A stretch of 7,700 bases of DNA. It comes from UPXZ01 sp964634605. Lineage in GTDB: Bacteria; Bacteroidota; Bacteroidia; Bacteroidales; Paludibacteraceae. Both the position numbers and the translations under genes were made by a program. The DNA is taken from the NCBI GenBank assembly GCA_964634605.1, contig CAZWLJ010000073.1, forward strand, positions 1 to 7,700, written 5' to 3'. Below the pieces are notes generated by a model, which saw only the letters and a list, made by a program, of their open reading frames with translations, ran no database searches and was not told the DNA's origin. This document shows, piece after piece, positions 1-6,840 of this stretch (within the stretch, counting starts at the first letter, position 1; the number at the start of each line of letters is the position of its first letter).

Positions 1-2509
1 CGTTCGTTCCTGTGATGGTAATGTCAATCACAGCTATGTCTGTACCGCCATTTCCATCACTGATAGTATAATTGAAATAGTCATGAACCTGTACACCGGC
101 ATTTAATGATGCGGCATTATTGGCCACGTAGGTATAACTACCATCGGAATTGATGGTTATTTGTCCGTAGGTACCTGTGAGTGTATTTCCAACGGTGCCG
201 GTAGTTCCCGAACCTTCGGTTTGTCCTGTACGGATTGCCGTAACGGTTAAAGCATCTCCATCCGGATCGGTATCGTTACTTCTTACTCCGGGAGTGGTTA
301 CTGTCAGAGTAGCATCTTCGCTGACACTTCCTGCATCATTGGTTGCAACCGGAGTGGAGTTGTTTACTGTAGTGGGAGCAGATGTTTTATAGTTGTTACA
401 CCCGGTTCCGGATGTTCCTCCGTTGCATTCAAGCAAATAATCGGTCGGGGCACCGACGATAGCACTCGTGGCATCCTTGTCGGTATAATCCGAAGGGCGG
501 ATAACGTAGGCGGTGGGAGCGGTGGTGGTATGTGCCATTCCTGTACCAACAGTTCCTGTAATGGTGTAAGTGATTGTACCGTTACTTGTAAGGTTGAAAT
601 TGGAAGTAAATGTATTGCCTGATACGGCTGACCTGCTGTTTTCCGTAAAGGTGCCGCTTCCGCTTCCGTAGGTTACGCTTGTGATGTTAAATCCGGTTGG
701 AGCCGTAAATCCGAAGGCAGCTCCCACCGCATTGTCGGTGTAGCCGGTAGAAAAAGGATTGGCAACCACGATGGTGTAGGTTATTGTATTTCCCACCACC
801 ACACTCGTAGTGTTTGGAGTAATGCTGTTTACTGCCAGATCGAGGTTTTTTATACTTATGGTTGTACCTGACGCTGATGCATTGCCTTTTACAAATGCCC
901 AGGTGTCGAGTAATTTATTGTTTCCATAGTCATTTTCAATATCTCCAACTGAAAATGATCCCCATTTATGCCCGTTTGTATTACTGCTTACACCGGTAGT
1001 ATTTGTTAATGGTGAAGGTGCAGTACCAGTACCGCCACTCAGACCAGTATCATTCCAGTAAACCAAATCTCTGGTCGGTGAAAAAAGAGAGTTGTCGGGT
1101 TGTAATTGTTCGATAATAATCCCGTTTGGATTGATTTCCACATCTTCGAACGGGAAGTGAATTTCCCCTGATTTAACTTCATTTGCGGCAGTTACTGTCA
1201 CACCGCCATTCACTGTAGTACCGCTTCCGTTTTTACCATCCCAGTAAATCTGATTAAGACCAGCCACACAACTTCCGGTTAATGTCCGGGCAGTTCCGGT
1301 GCTGAAAGTAAGTGTGATGGAATAGGTTCCTGGAACATTGGATGTAAACTGAATGTATGCCCCGTCGGGTCCAACCAGGCCCGGTGTGCCGCCTTCGGCA
1401 CCAACTACCGATAGATTGGTAATGGTGGGTGTGGTCGGTATGGTGGAAGGTACCAGCCAGGTGGTGGTAGCTGCTCCGCCGTTATACCGGATAGGAGCAC
1501 TTGCAGGTAAATCGGCTGCAGGAGGATTGTAAAAAATTTTATGGGTAATATCGGCAGTTCCTGAAGTTAGATTGTCAGGTTGTCGTGGATCATACATGTA
1601 TGTTTGTGAAGTTGCATCTGAAAATCCTATACTTTGATATCTCGGAGTGCCATTTATCCATGTCAGAGGAGTGGTCGCTGAAGAATTAGCTGTTCCCGAA
1701 CTTGAATTTTGCACTCCCTTGTTATTCACGAAAAAGTTAAAACTTTTTCCGTTGAATCCGTTTGTTTTTACTCTGTATTTGAAACCGGCATCGGTCAAAA
1801 CATATAAAGTAACATCCAGTTTGCGGTTAGTATCCCCCGCTGTTTTACTATCTGACAGATTTCCGTTGAAGTTGTTCATGAAAACCCTGCCCGGGATTAG
1901 TATAGCAGGATTTGATGCACTACCTACGGAAACATCCCATGCAACAATCATTGCTCTTTTCTGTTGAATCCAGTCTGCGTTAGCATTGACATCATATTGC
2001 GGAACTGATGTGGTATCCGGATTAGTCGGTGGTACAAAGTCTACTTCCCAGATGCCTTCTTCAGCAGATGTTACTACTCTGGTATATGGAGTATAACCTG
2101 CTGTTACTCCGGTCCTGTCAGGGCCTGCCAGTTCTTCTGCTCTGTTGACTATTCTGCCGGTGGTGGTTGATGAAGTCCCGGAAGTGTATGTTGTTCCGTT
2201 CGGGGTACGCAGGTTAATAGTTCCTGTATATGTAACTGAGGGTGAACCATACGTTTGAGAAATTCCCTGCGCACTTGAACCCACGTAGAGGGTTTCGCCC
2301 GTTTTTACATACACCTTCATGGTGCCCGGAGTGGGGAACATGTCAAAAAGCCTGGGAACTGTTCTTGTTCTTGAATTTAACGAAGCTCTTTTTCCCGTTG
2401 CAGTCGATGGGTAAAGGGTGGCACTCCCTTCGGCAAATACCGGTTGCGAAGCATAAAAGAAAGCTCCGAGCAGGAAAAAATGCAGAATTAAAAGGGATTT
2501 ATTTTTCAT
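1..2509 (-). CDS. Large secreted surface/adhesin-like protein with DUF11-like and VCBS modules (3' end outside window)
   Basis: An uninterrupted minus-strand frame of 836 codons starts at the ATG at 2509-2507 and runs off the left edge. Residues 1-26 form a signal peptide (basic MKNK, hydrophobic core, cleavage after VFA), which supports this start. The mature protein is rich in Thr, Ser, Gly and Asn. Around residue 423 it has a WDGKNGSG motif resembling FlgD-type Ig-like domains. Residues about 555-657 resemble a DUF11 repeat (NSITPNTTSVVVGNTITYTI). Residues about 719-836 form a VCBS/cadherin-like repeat (NDAGSVSED, NDTDPDGDALTV, GSYTYVANN, YTISDGNGGTD). Such Bacteroidota proteins are usually exported, often end in a type IX secretion or gliding-motility C-terminal signal, and act at the cell surface; that end is not visible here. 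The ligand is unknown. The leader has an A16 tract instead of a Shine-Dalgarno sequence. The gene is divergent from the membrane AraC regulator. The frame and signal peptide are directly visible; the adhesin role is inferred from the domains. Confidence 0.9.
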   Translation of the reverse strand, partial: MKNKSLLILHFFLLGAFFYASQPVFAEGSATLYPSTATGKRASLNSRTRTVPRLFDMFPTPGTMKVYVKTGETLYVGSSAQGISQTYGSPSVTYTGTINLRTPNGTTYTSGTSSTTTGRIVNRAEELAGPDRTGVTAGYTPYTRVVTSAEEGIWEVDFVPPTNPDTTSVPQYDVNANADWIQQKRAMIVAWDVSVGSASNPAILIPGRVFMNNFNGNLSDSKTAGDTNRKLDVTLYVLTDAGFKYRVKTNGFNGKSFNFFVNNKGVQNSSSGTANSSATTPLTWINGTPRYQSIGFSDATSQTYMYDPRQPDNLTSGTADITHKIFYNPPAADLPASAPIRYNGGAATTTWLVPSTIPTTPTITNLSVVGAEGGTPGLVGPDGAYIQFTSNVPGTYSITLTFSTGTARTLTGSCVAGLNQIYWDGKNGSGTTVNGGVTVTAANEVKSGEIHFPFEDVEINPNGIIIEQLQPDNSLFSPTRDLVYWNDTGLSGGTGTAPSPLTNTTGVSSNTNGHKWGSFSVGDIENDYGNNKLLDTWAFVKGNASASGTTISIKNLDLAVNSITPNTTSVVVGNTITYTIVVANPFSTGYTDNAVGAAFGFTAPTGFNITSVTYGSGSGTFTENSRSAVSGNTFTSNFNLTSNGTITYTITGTVGTGMAHTTTAPTAYVIRPSDYTDKDATSAIVGAPTDYLLECNGGTSGTGCNNYKTSAPTTVNNSTPVATNDAGSVSEDATLTVTTPGVRSNDTDPDGDALTVTAIRTGQTEGSGTTGTVGNTLTGTYGQITINSDGSYTYVANNAASLNAGVQVHDYFNYTISDGNGGTDIAVIDITITGTN

Positions 2510-2522
2510 GTTTTAATCATTG

Positions 2523-2538
2523 TTTTTTTTTTTTTTTT
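2523..2538 (-). repeat. A16 homopolymer in the leader of the adhesin gene
   Basis: Sixteen consecutive T on the plus strand read as A16 in the adhesin mRNA, ending 13 bases before its ATG. A-rich leaders commonly replace Shine-Dalgarno sequences in Bacteroidota, so the tract may help translation initiation. Its length makes it prone to slippage. Two adjacent GATC sites (2540-2543 and 2544-2547) lie directly upstream of it on the mRNA strand. The position and length are seen directly; the function is inferred. Confidence 0.6.
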
Positions 2539-2909
2539 CGATCGATCAGAACCTGATAAATACCGGATTATACGGCATAAACACGGTCCGGGAATTTTTC
2601 AGGTGATTGTTTGTATGTTGTAGTCAGAAGTTTCATTCGGGAAAAGTGTTCCTGTATAAATGCTTCGACTGTCGGTTTTGTTTTGCAAATACTGAAAAAA
2701 AAATATTTTTTCTCCATAAGAAAGCTGAAACGTCCTGTAACACTCTGTTTTTACGCTGTTGACGTGCACATCTTTTTTTATTGCAAATTACATGTAACCT
2801 GATAATTCACAATATAAAAAAGGGGATGCTTAATGGTGTTTTGTGATTTTAATGCGAATAGAAACAGAAAGGTATAGGTGCGACAAACAGAATTTGGTTA
2901 AATAATTTG

Positions 2910-2917
2910 CAAATTTA
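2910..2917 (-). promoter_or_regulatory. Possible -7 box for the adhesin gene (TAAATTTG)
   Basis: On the minus strand TAAATTTG matches the Bacteroidota -7 consensus TAnnTTTG. It overlaps the palindrome AATTTGCAAATT. No TTG -33 element sits at the usual distance, and the implied leader would be nearly 400 nt, so a promoter closer to the gene is possible. Confidence 0.25.
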
Positions 2918-2963
2918 TCCTTAGTAATATTAATAGTTACTCTGTTGCACCAGCAAATATCTG

Positions 2964-3036
2964 CTGTTTTTTAATTTCAGAATAGATTTATATCCCGCCC
3001 GGGCTTTTTTTTGACTACTGTTTTTCAATTTCAGAA
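2964..3036. repeat. Pair of 19-bp near-identical direct repeats
   Basis: CTGTTTTTTAATTTCAGAA at 2964-2982 recurs at 3018-3036 with one change (T to C at the ninth base), 54 bp apart. The sequence between them holds the GCCCGGGC-T8 island. They may be binding sites or relics of a local duplication; no function can be assigned. Confidence 0.45.
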
Positions 3037-3237
3037 GAATAAAATTATATTTATACAGAAGAATTTCCGGATTAATATCATGTAATAGTCATAAGGCATT
3101 GTCCTGCTGATGTTTCTGATGTCTTTTTGTATAAAATACTAAAATAAATACAGTAACGGGTGGGTTGAGAAATGTTAAATATCCATGAAATAACCTGATT
3201 TATTTGATAAGTTTCCTTCATTCTGCAAAATTTTAAT

Positions 3238-3245
3238 TAATTTTG
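3238..3245 (+). promoter_or_regulatory. Possible -7 box for the AraC-type regulator gene (TAATTTTG)
   Basis: TAATTTTG fits the Bacteroidota -7 consensus TAnnTTTG on the plus strand, about 135 bp before the regulator start. No TTG lies at the expected -33 spacing (the nearest TTTG, at 3203-3206, is too far upstream), so this is only a candidate. Confidence 0.3.
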
Positions 3246-3329
3246 ACGCTTCCGGATAATGAACGGTAACAATACTTCTGTGAGTTATTTTTTAAGTTTT
3301 ATTTATTGAATCCGGTGATGATTACACGG

Positions 3330-3378
3330 AGTTTTTTTTCTGATTAAAGATAATTTAGCATCCAGTTTTTTTTCTGAT
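3330..3378 (+). repeat. Two 15-bp direct repeats immediately upstream of the AraC-type regulator gene
   Basis: AGTTTTTTTTCTGAT occurs at 3330-3344 and again at 3364-3378, 34 bp apart and ending two bases before the start codon. An ATGATTAC octamer also precedes the first copy (3318-3325) and recurs at the start codon (3381-3388). The spacing is close to three helical turns, so both copies would face the same side of the DNA. They could be operator sites for autoregulation or leader elements affecting translation; this is inference from position. Confidence 0.5.
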
Positions 3379-3380
3379 AT

Positions 3381-4652
3381 ATGATTACTAATCTTGTCAT
3401 ATCCATATCATTTCTTATTGCTATTATTGCTTTAGTACTGGTTATATATAAACATAAATACAACCGGAATGTATGGTTTATGTCCGGATTTCTGATTGTT
3501 TATGCCATTCAGAGTGTCGTAGTCTCTATTACCAGTTTCGGAGGGCCGGTATTGTTGTATGCTATACTGCTCAATAACTTTGCCCCCCTGTATTATCTTT
3601 CCCCTGTGCTTTTTTATTTCTCGGTTCGTTCGGGAATAACCGATTCCATTCGTTTCAGAAAAGCCGATATTCTGCATCTGATTCCATTCACTATCAACCT
3701 GATAGCCATTATTCCCTATCTGATGACCGATTTCTCATACAAGTATGAAATAGCCGGACGGGTAATGGCTGATTATTACGAATACATGCAATATGACTTC
3801 AAACTTTTTTATCCTCCCTATATCAATCAGATAGCCCGTCAGGTAATATTTCTGGGTTACCTTGCCGCATCGCTTCTCATTATCAGAAAGGTGATACCCC
3901 TTTACAAAGAGTCAACAGGTGTCATGCGCAGTCAGTTCCGTTTCATGATACGTACTGTTTATCTGGCTGTGGGGTTGTTTTCATTTTTTACAATTTCTCA
4001 GCTGATAGTTTACCTTGAGTTTTTTCTGAATATTAATCTCGAAGTAATTCACACTCAATCCAGGTATCTGATGTGGTTCTCAACATTTCTTTATCTGGTA
4101 ATCCCTGTGTATATCCTGTTGAATCCGGAGTTTCTGTACGGATTGCCCCGGATAAAATTGAAGGAAATGAATCTGATGTCTCAAAAACAGGCGGATACAG
4201 ATGTGCTCCCGGACAATGAAAATAAAGTTTATGAGGTCTCACAACAGGTTAAATCATCTATTCGGGCAACAAAAAGTGATGATGAATTCTTTATACTTCT
4301 GACTGACCGCATTATGGATCACCTGAAAAAAGAAAAGCCTTATCTGGATGTTAAATTTTCAGCACATCAGCTGTGTGTCGATCTCGATATGCCCCGTCAT
4401 CATTTGCATTATTGCCTCAATATGATATTAAATAAGAGTTTCACAGTACTGAAAAATGAATTGCGGGTAGATTATGCCATGGAACTGATGAAGAACAACA
4501 CCAATACCAATCTGACCATTGAAGGGGTAGGACGTAATTCGGGATTTGCATCCAATTCCAATTTTTATGCCGCATTCAGGCAGGTTACCGGCCTCACACC
4601 CAATCAATGGATGGAGCAACATCATTACCAGTCATCAAAACACCCATATTAG
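3381..4652 (+). CDS. Membrane-anchored AraC-family transcriptional regulator (7 TM helices + C-terminal HTH)
   Basis: The 423-residue protein has seven strongly hydrophobic segments at about residues 2-23, 32-52, 57-82, 97-115, 154-174, 191-216 and 229-254. A charged linker (about 255-300) follows, then an AraC-type double helix-turn-helix domain (about 305-415). The second HTH has the classic pattern GFASNSNFYAAFRQVTGLTPNQW-like at residues 388-410 (conserved SNF, AFR, TG-TP-W). The first HTH lies around 324-350. Such proteins are common in Bacteroidota and are thought to sense a signal in or at the inner membrane and bind DNA from the membrane; the ligand is unknown. The start at 3381 places the first helix at the extreme N-terminus and follows a T-rich, non-Shine-Dalgarno leader with 15-bp repeats. 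The gene is divergent from the adhesin and lies upstream of the secreted lipocalin-like protein, so either could be a target, but the sequence does not prove this. It is full-length with no sign of decay. Confidence 0.9.
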   Translation: MITNLVISISFLIAIIALVLVIYKHKYNRNVWFMSGFLIVYAIQSVVVSITSFGGPVLLYAILLNNFAPLYYLSPVLFYFSVRSGITDSIRFRKADILHLIPFTINLIAIIPYLMTDFSYKYEIAGRVMADYYEYMQYDFKLFYPPYINQIARQVIFLGYLAASLLIIRKVIPLYKESTGVMRSQFRFMIRTVYLAVGLFSFFTISQLIVYLEFFLNINLEVIHTQSRYLMWFSTFLYLVIPVYILLNPEFLYGLPRIKLKEMNLMSQKQADTDVLPDNENKVYEVSQQVKSSIRATKSDDEFFILLTDRIMDHLKKEKPYLDVKFSAHQLCVDLDMPRHHLHYCLNMILNKSFTVLKNELRVDYAMELMKNNTNTNLTIEGVGRNSGFASNSNFYAAFRQVTGLTPNQWMEQHHYQSSKHPY

Positions 4653-4688
4653 AATTTTCTGAATATGGTCAGCTGAGCCGTGTTAAGC

Positions 4689-4715
4689 CGGTTTTAGAAA
4701 TCCGGAACCGTTTTT
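4689..4715 (+). terminator. Probable intrinsic terminator after the AraC-type regulator gene
   Basis: CGGTT (4689-4693) pairs with AACCG (4706-4710), extendable by two T-G wobble pairs, and is followed by T5 (4711-4715). It lies 37 bp after the stop codon. The stem is short, so termination may be partial. Its presence suggests the downstream gene has its own promoter. Confidence 0.45.
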
Positions 4716-4770
4716 CAGACGTTTTATTTTATAAAGACAAAATAATCCGTTTAGCTGAAAAAAAGCATGA

Positions 4771-4778
4771 TATTTGCA
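4771..4778 (+). promoter_or_regulatory. Weak candidate -7 region for the lipocalin-like gene (TATTTGCA)
   Basis: TATTTGCA lies 26 bp before the start codon and resembles the TTTGCA end of Bacteroidota -7 boxes, but it is one base short of TAnnTTTG. No clear -33 element is seen. Its place between the terminator at 4689-4715 and the gene start makes it the best local candidate. Confidence 0.25.
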
Positions 4779-4804
4779 TTCACCTGATTTAAAAAACTTT
4801 ACCC

Positions 4805-5833
4805 ATGAGAAACCTGATCATTTTTTTGTTTACCATTTTTATGGCTTTCAGTGCCGTTGGGCAGAAAAAAATAAGCGCCACAGAGGCTGGTTATATTGCG
4901 GAAGCAAAATCGGAACTTGCATCAGCGCTAAGCCAGGCTGATATGTCCGACAGCGAACGGCTGAGGATTATAAAACGTTCGGCCACTACGCTCAAGGAAT
5001 ACGGACAGCCGGCCGCATGGCCCGATGGCGATATCCCGCTCCAGAAATGGATGGACGGTCAGTTTGAACAGTGCCGCAGTGAAATATCCGAAATGTCGGA
5101 CTGGGTGCTCAAGCTGGAGCATCAGACACTTAATCAGAAAATGAAACTGATCAATACCATGCAAATTGAGGTTTTAGAGCATCAGGTTGAACTGCTGATT
5201 CCGGGTAAAACACCCGTTCAGTTAACCTCCGATGCTGTAAGTACCATTTTCGGGATCAACTTTGCCGAAGGAGCTGGCGGAGGGAAGCGTCAGGATGCGC
5301 AAAACCTCAGAGACCGGTTCAGGAAACTGGCAGAATCGAAGGAACTGGTCAGCCATTTTAATATTCTGATTGGCCATCACCGTGAATCACTCCGCCTGAT
5401 AGATGCCGAACGTGATGACCTCCGGAAAAAAGTACCCGGATGGAAACAGGCATATATGAATGCTTACAACGGGGCTTTTACTTTTAAGGAATACCAGGGA
5501 ACTGCAGAAGTGAACGATAACGCCGATAGAAAGCCGAATTCCCTGCTGGGAACCTGGAAATTCGGCTACCCGCAAACGGGCTATTTTTATCTCACGTTTA
5601 ATTCGAACGGCGAGTACATCTTTGAAGATAAGATGAACAACGGTGATACCGAAAAAGGCAAATATTCGGTGAACGGCAATGTGCTTATACTGGGCGGACC
5701 GGTATCGCAATGCGATAAGACGGAAGGTACGTATCACTTCGTGACAGAGGATAACGAACTGGAATTCGTTAAAATTGAGGATGCCTGCCTAAGCCGTAAG
5801 TTTACTCTCATGCATATCTGGTCAAGGAAATAG
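4805..5833 (+). CDS. Secreted protein with helical N-terminal region and lipocalin-like C-terminal domain
   Basis: The 342-residue product begins with a signal peptide (MRN, hydrophobic core, cleavage likely near AVG-Q at 19-20). No lipobox cysteine is present, so it is probably a soluble periplasmic or exported protein. Residues about 25-130 and 163-220 are charged, helix-prone and possibly coiled-coil. Residues about 247-335 resemble lipocalin-like beta-barrel domains of Bacteroidota: LLGTWKF, YLTFNSNGEYIFED, GKYSVNGNVLIL, then a Cys at 303 (SQCDKTEGTY) and a DACLSR motif with Cys 328. The two cysteines could form a disulfide. Lipocalin-like domains often bind small hydrophobic molecules, but no ligand can be named. 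The N-terminal part is not a family I recognise. The start follows an A-rich leader (AAAAAACTTTACCC). The gene is more GC-rich than the upstream regulator and is separated from it by a possible terminator, so it is probably transcribed separately. Confidence 0.85.
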   Translation: MRNLIIFLFTIFMAFSAVGQKKISATEAGYIAEAKSELASALSQADMSDSERLRIIKRSATTLKEYGQPAAWPDGDIPLQKWMDGQFEQCRSEISEMSDWVLKLEHQTLNQKMKLINTMQIEVLEHQVELLIPGKTPVQLTSDAVSTIFGINFAEGAGGGKRQDAQNLRDRFRKLAESKELVSHFNILIGHHRESLRLIDAERDDLRKKVPGWKQAYMNAYNGAFTFKEYQGTAEVNDNADRKPNSLLGTWKFGYPQTGYFYLTFNSNGEYIFEDKMNNGDTEKGKYSVNGNVLILGGPVSQCDKTEGTYHFVTEDNELEFVKIEDACLSRKFTLMHIWSRK

Positions 5834-5851
5834 CTGCCAGCGTTCAGCATA

Positions 5852-6060
5852 ACGAATAAAACGAATAACAGCGTGCATCGGAAGCAAACGAAATGGTGCT
5901 GTGAACTTGCATCTGTTTTTCAGGTTTAGAATAAAAGGAGACATCAACATCCTGTATAAAAAACGAAAAGACCATCCTTCCGGGACGGTCTTTTCGTTTT
6001 GAAAATTCGCGTAATTCGCTTTAATTCGTGTAATTCGCTTTATTAATTCGTGTAATTCGT
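5852..6060. repeat. AATTCG/ACGAAT short-repeat clusters flanking the terminator
   Basis: Right of the terminator, AATTCG occurs six times (6004, 6013, 6023, 6032, 6045, 6054) in three pairs with exact 9-base spacing inside each pair; the units read AATTCG-C/T-GTAATTCG. Left of the terminator, ACGAAT occurs at 5852 and 5861, again 9 bases apart and in inverted orientation. The terminator thus sits between oppositely oriented copies. The last unit ends 4 bases from the thrS remnant's stop codon. The repeats look like an intergenic repeat family; their function is unknown. Confidence 0.65.
5960..6000. terminator. Strong bidirectional intrinsic terminator
   Basis: AAAACGAAAAGACC (5960-5973) pairs perfectly over 14 bp with GGTCTTTTCGTTTT (5987-6000). 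The stem can extend past one A-C mismatch through three more pairs (TCC/GGA). A T-rich tail is present in both directions: T4 at 5997-6000 on the plus strand and T6 (5963-5958) on the minus strand. It lies between the plus-strand lipocalin-like gene and the minus-strand thrS remnant, so it can end transcription from both. Confidence 0.9.
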
Positions 6061-6064
6061 ATTC

Positions 6065-6394
6065 TCAGAAACTCATCGCTTCTTTCATGATCCGGTCCAC
6101 TTCATCGGTGACCGTTTTGGCAAATTCATCCACCCTGAGTGTAAACTGATCGCCTCCTCCCTGTTTGCGTACTGATACTTCGCCGTTTTCGGCTTCTTTT
6201 TCACCTACTATCAGCATGTAAGGGATGCGTTTCAGCTCGTTGTCGCGGATTTTGCGGCCTACTTTCTCGTTGCGGTCGTCCACGGTGACGCGGATATCCT
6301 GCGAGTCTAATTTTTTCGCCACTTCGGCAGCGTAATCGTTGAACTTTTCGCTTACAGGAAGTATCACCACCTGTTCAGGGGTTAGCCACAGCGG
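6065..6394 (-). pseudogene. thrS: 3' remnant of threonyl-tRNA synthetase gene (anticodon-binding domain only)
   Basis: The minus-strand frame ending at the TGA at 6067-6065 encodes 109 residues that match the C-terminal anticodon-binding domain of bacterial ThrRS. Diagnostic stretches are PLWLTPEQVVILPVS, VDDRNEKVGRKIRDNELK and IPYMLIVGEKEAENGEVSVR. A complete ThrRS has about 640 residues with TGS, editing and class II catalytic domains; all are absent, so this piece cannot charge tRNA. Homology begins abruptly at the PLWL proline codon (6394-6392). Upstream DNA belongs to an adhesin gene in another frame. The remnant has no stops or frameshifts, which suggests a recent event or an assembly join. 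An ATG at 6475-6473 opens this frame through adhesin DNA, but the resulting fusion is unlikely to be a natural start. The infC-rpmI-rplT genes that follow thrS in many bacteria are missing here; the terminator and a convergent gene lie downstream instead. Confidence 0.9.
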
Positions 6395-6840
6395 GGTACT
6401 TCCTGAAATGACAGATAAACTGGTACTGTTACCGGCGAGGTAGTTGTTGTACCCTGTACACCCAATGCCTGCCACTTGGCAATAATGGCATTCACAGCCG
6501 GTGTGCGGTATTCAGCCCTGATGAGAAATGGTCCGCCCTTGTATTCAATCCCGTTGTATGTAAAATCGGCTCCATCCTTCAGTTTCGACGGATTTATAAC
6601 CCAATCAACCATGCAGTTGACATTCAGCAACTCATATACTAATCCATAAGGTTTCAGCCCGTTAGCAACTGTTTGGGGTACTACGCCCATGTTGATGATA
6701 AATGAACCGGCAGGAAATGAGGTGATTTGCGCGAATGTCTGCTGTCCGCCCGCTGTAAGGAGCAGAAAAGCGACAAGCGCGAGTCGGAAAAATGAAGAAC
6801 TTTTATAGGAAAAGTTCAGGTGGTGTAGTTTTCGTTTCAT
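6382..6840 (-). pseudogene. 5' fragment of a second large secreted adhesin-like gene, truncated at the thrS junction
   Basis: The ATG at 6840-6838 opens a 152-codon frame with a long signal peptide (residues 1-37, basic MKRK start, core LALVAFLLLTAGG, cleavage after TFA). The mature part matches the N-terminal region of very large Bacteroidota surface proteins as I remember them: FPAGSFIINMGVVPQTVANG, LKPYGLVYELL, DFTYNGIEYKGGPFLI and AEYRTPAVNAIIAKW. In that family these residues are followed by hundreds to thousands more. Here the frame ends at a TAA (6384-6382) lying inside thrS DNA, so the gene is cut after about 149 codons. An upstream in-frame ATG at 6930 is possible, but 6840 gives a proper signal peptide. 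The truncated product, if made, would be a short exported peptide. Truncation by deletion or rearrangement, or a contig misjoin, are the alternatives. Confidence 0.85.
6389..6394 (-). other. Junction of adhesin 5' fragment and thrS 3' fragment (CCGCTG)
   Basis: Read on the minus strand, adhesin codons for QEVPR run into thrS codons for PLWL across CCGCTG. ThrRS proteins have FPLWL here, whereas S-T precedes PLW in this frame, marking the left limit of thrS homology. Adhesin relatives that I recall continue VPxW, which would also supply CCGCTG. The shared hexamer would place the crossover within these bases; that sharing is inferred. Confidence 0.6.

Larger units (their letters stand above)
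2510..3380. other. AT-rich divergent intergenic region without a supported gene
   Basis: About 870 bp separates the start codons of the divergent adhesin and AraC-regulator genes. No reading frame here has a plausible leader and protein-like composition; the 63-residue plus-strand frame at 2611-2802 looks like chance. The region has many T and A runs. It has three copies of TTGCAAAT (2683-2690, 2781-2788, 2907-2914), the last inside the perfect palindrome AATTTGCAAATT (2904-2915). A GC island, GCCCGGGC followed by T8 (2997-3012), stands out but cannot form a proper hairpin loop. The region presumably holds the promoters and operators of both flanking genes. Confidence 0.7.

Noticed and set aside
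1647..1967. 106-residue plus-strand frame inside the adhesin gene
   Set aside because: It is antisense to a continuous 836-codon frame with clear domains and has no protein-like features of its own.
2506..2520. Four-codon upstream frame (Met-Ile-Lys-Thr-stop) overlapping the adhesin start as ATGA
   Set aside because: It could couple translation, but so short a frame in A-rich leader DNA is easily chance, and nothing else supports it.
2611..2802. 63-residue plus-strand reading frame in the divergent intergenic region
   Set aside because: Composition is Phe, Cys and Lys rich with no domain or leader, in AT-rich DNA where chance frames are common.
2951..2972. CAGCA/TGCTG stem followed by T6, like a small terminator
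   Set aside because: The stem is only 5 bp and no plus-strand gene lies upstream to terminate.
4607..4792. 61-residue plus-strand frame overlapping the end of the AraC-type gene
   Set aside because: It is out of frame with a well-supported gene, spans a likely terminator and has no recognisable features.
6065..6475. A 136-residue fusion starting with adhesin DNA read in the thrS frame
   Set aside because: The first 27 codons are adhesin sequence in the wrong frame, so the long frame is a by-product of the junction rather than a gene.
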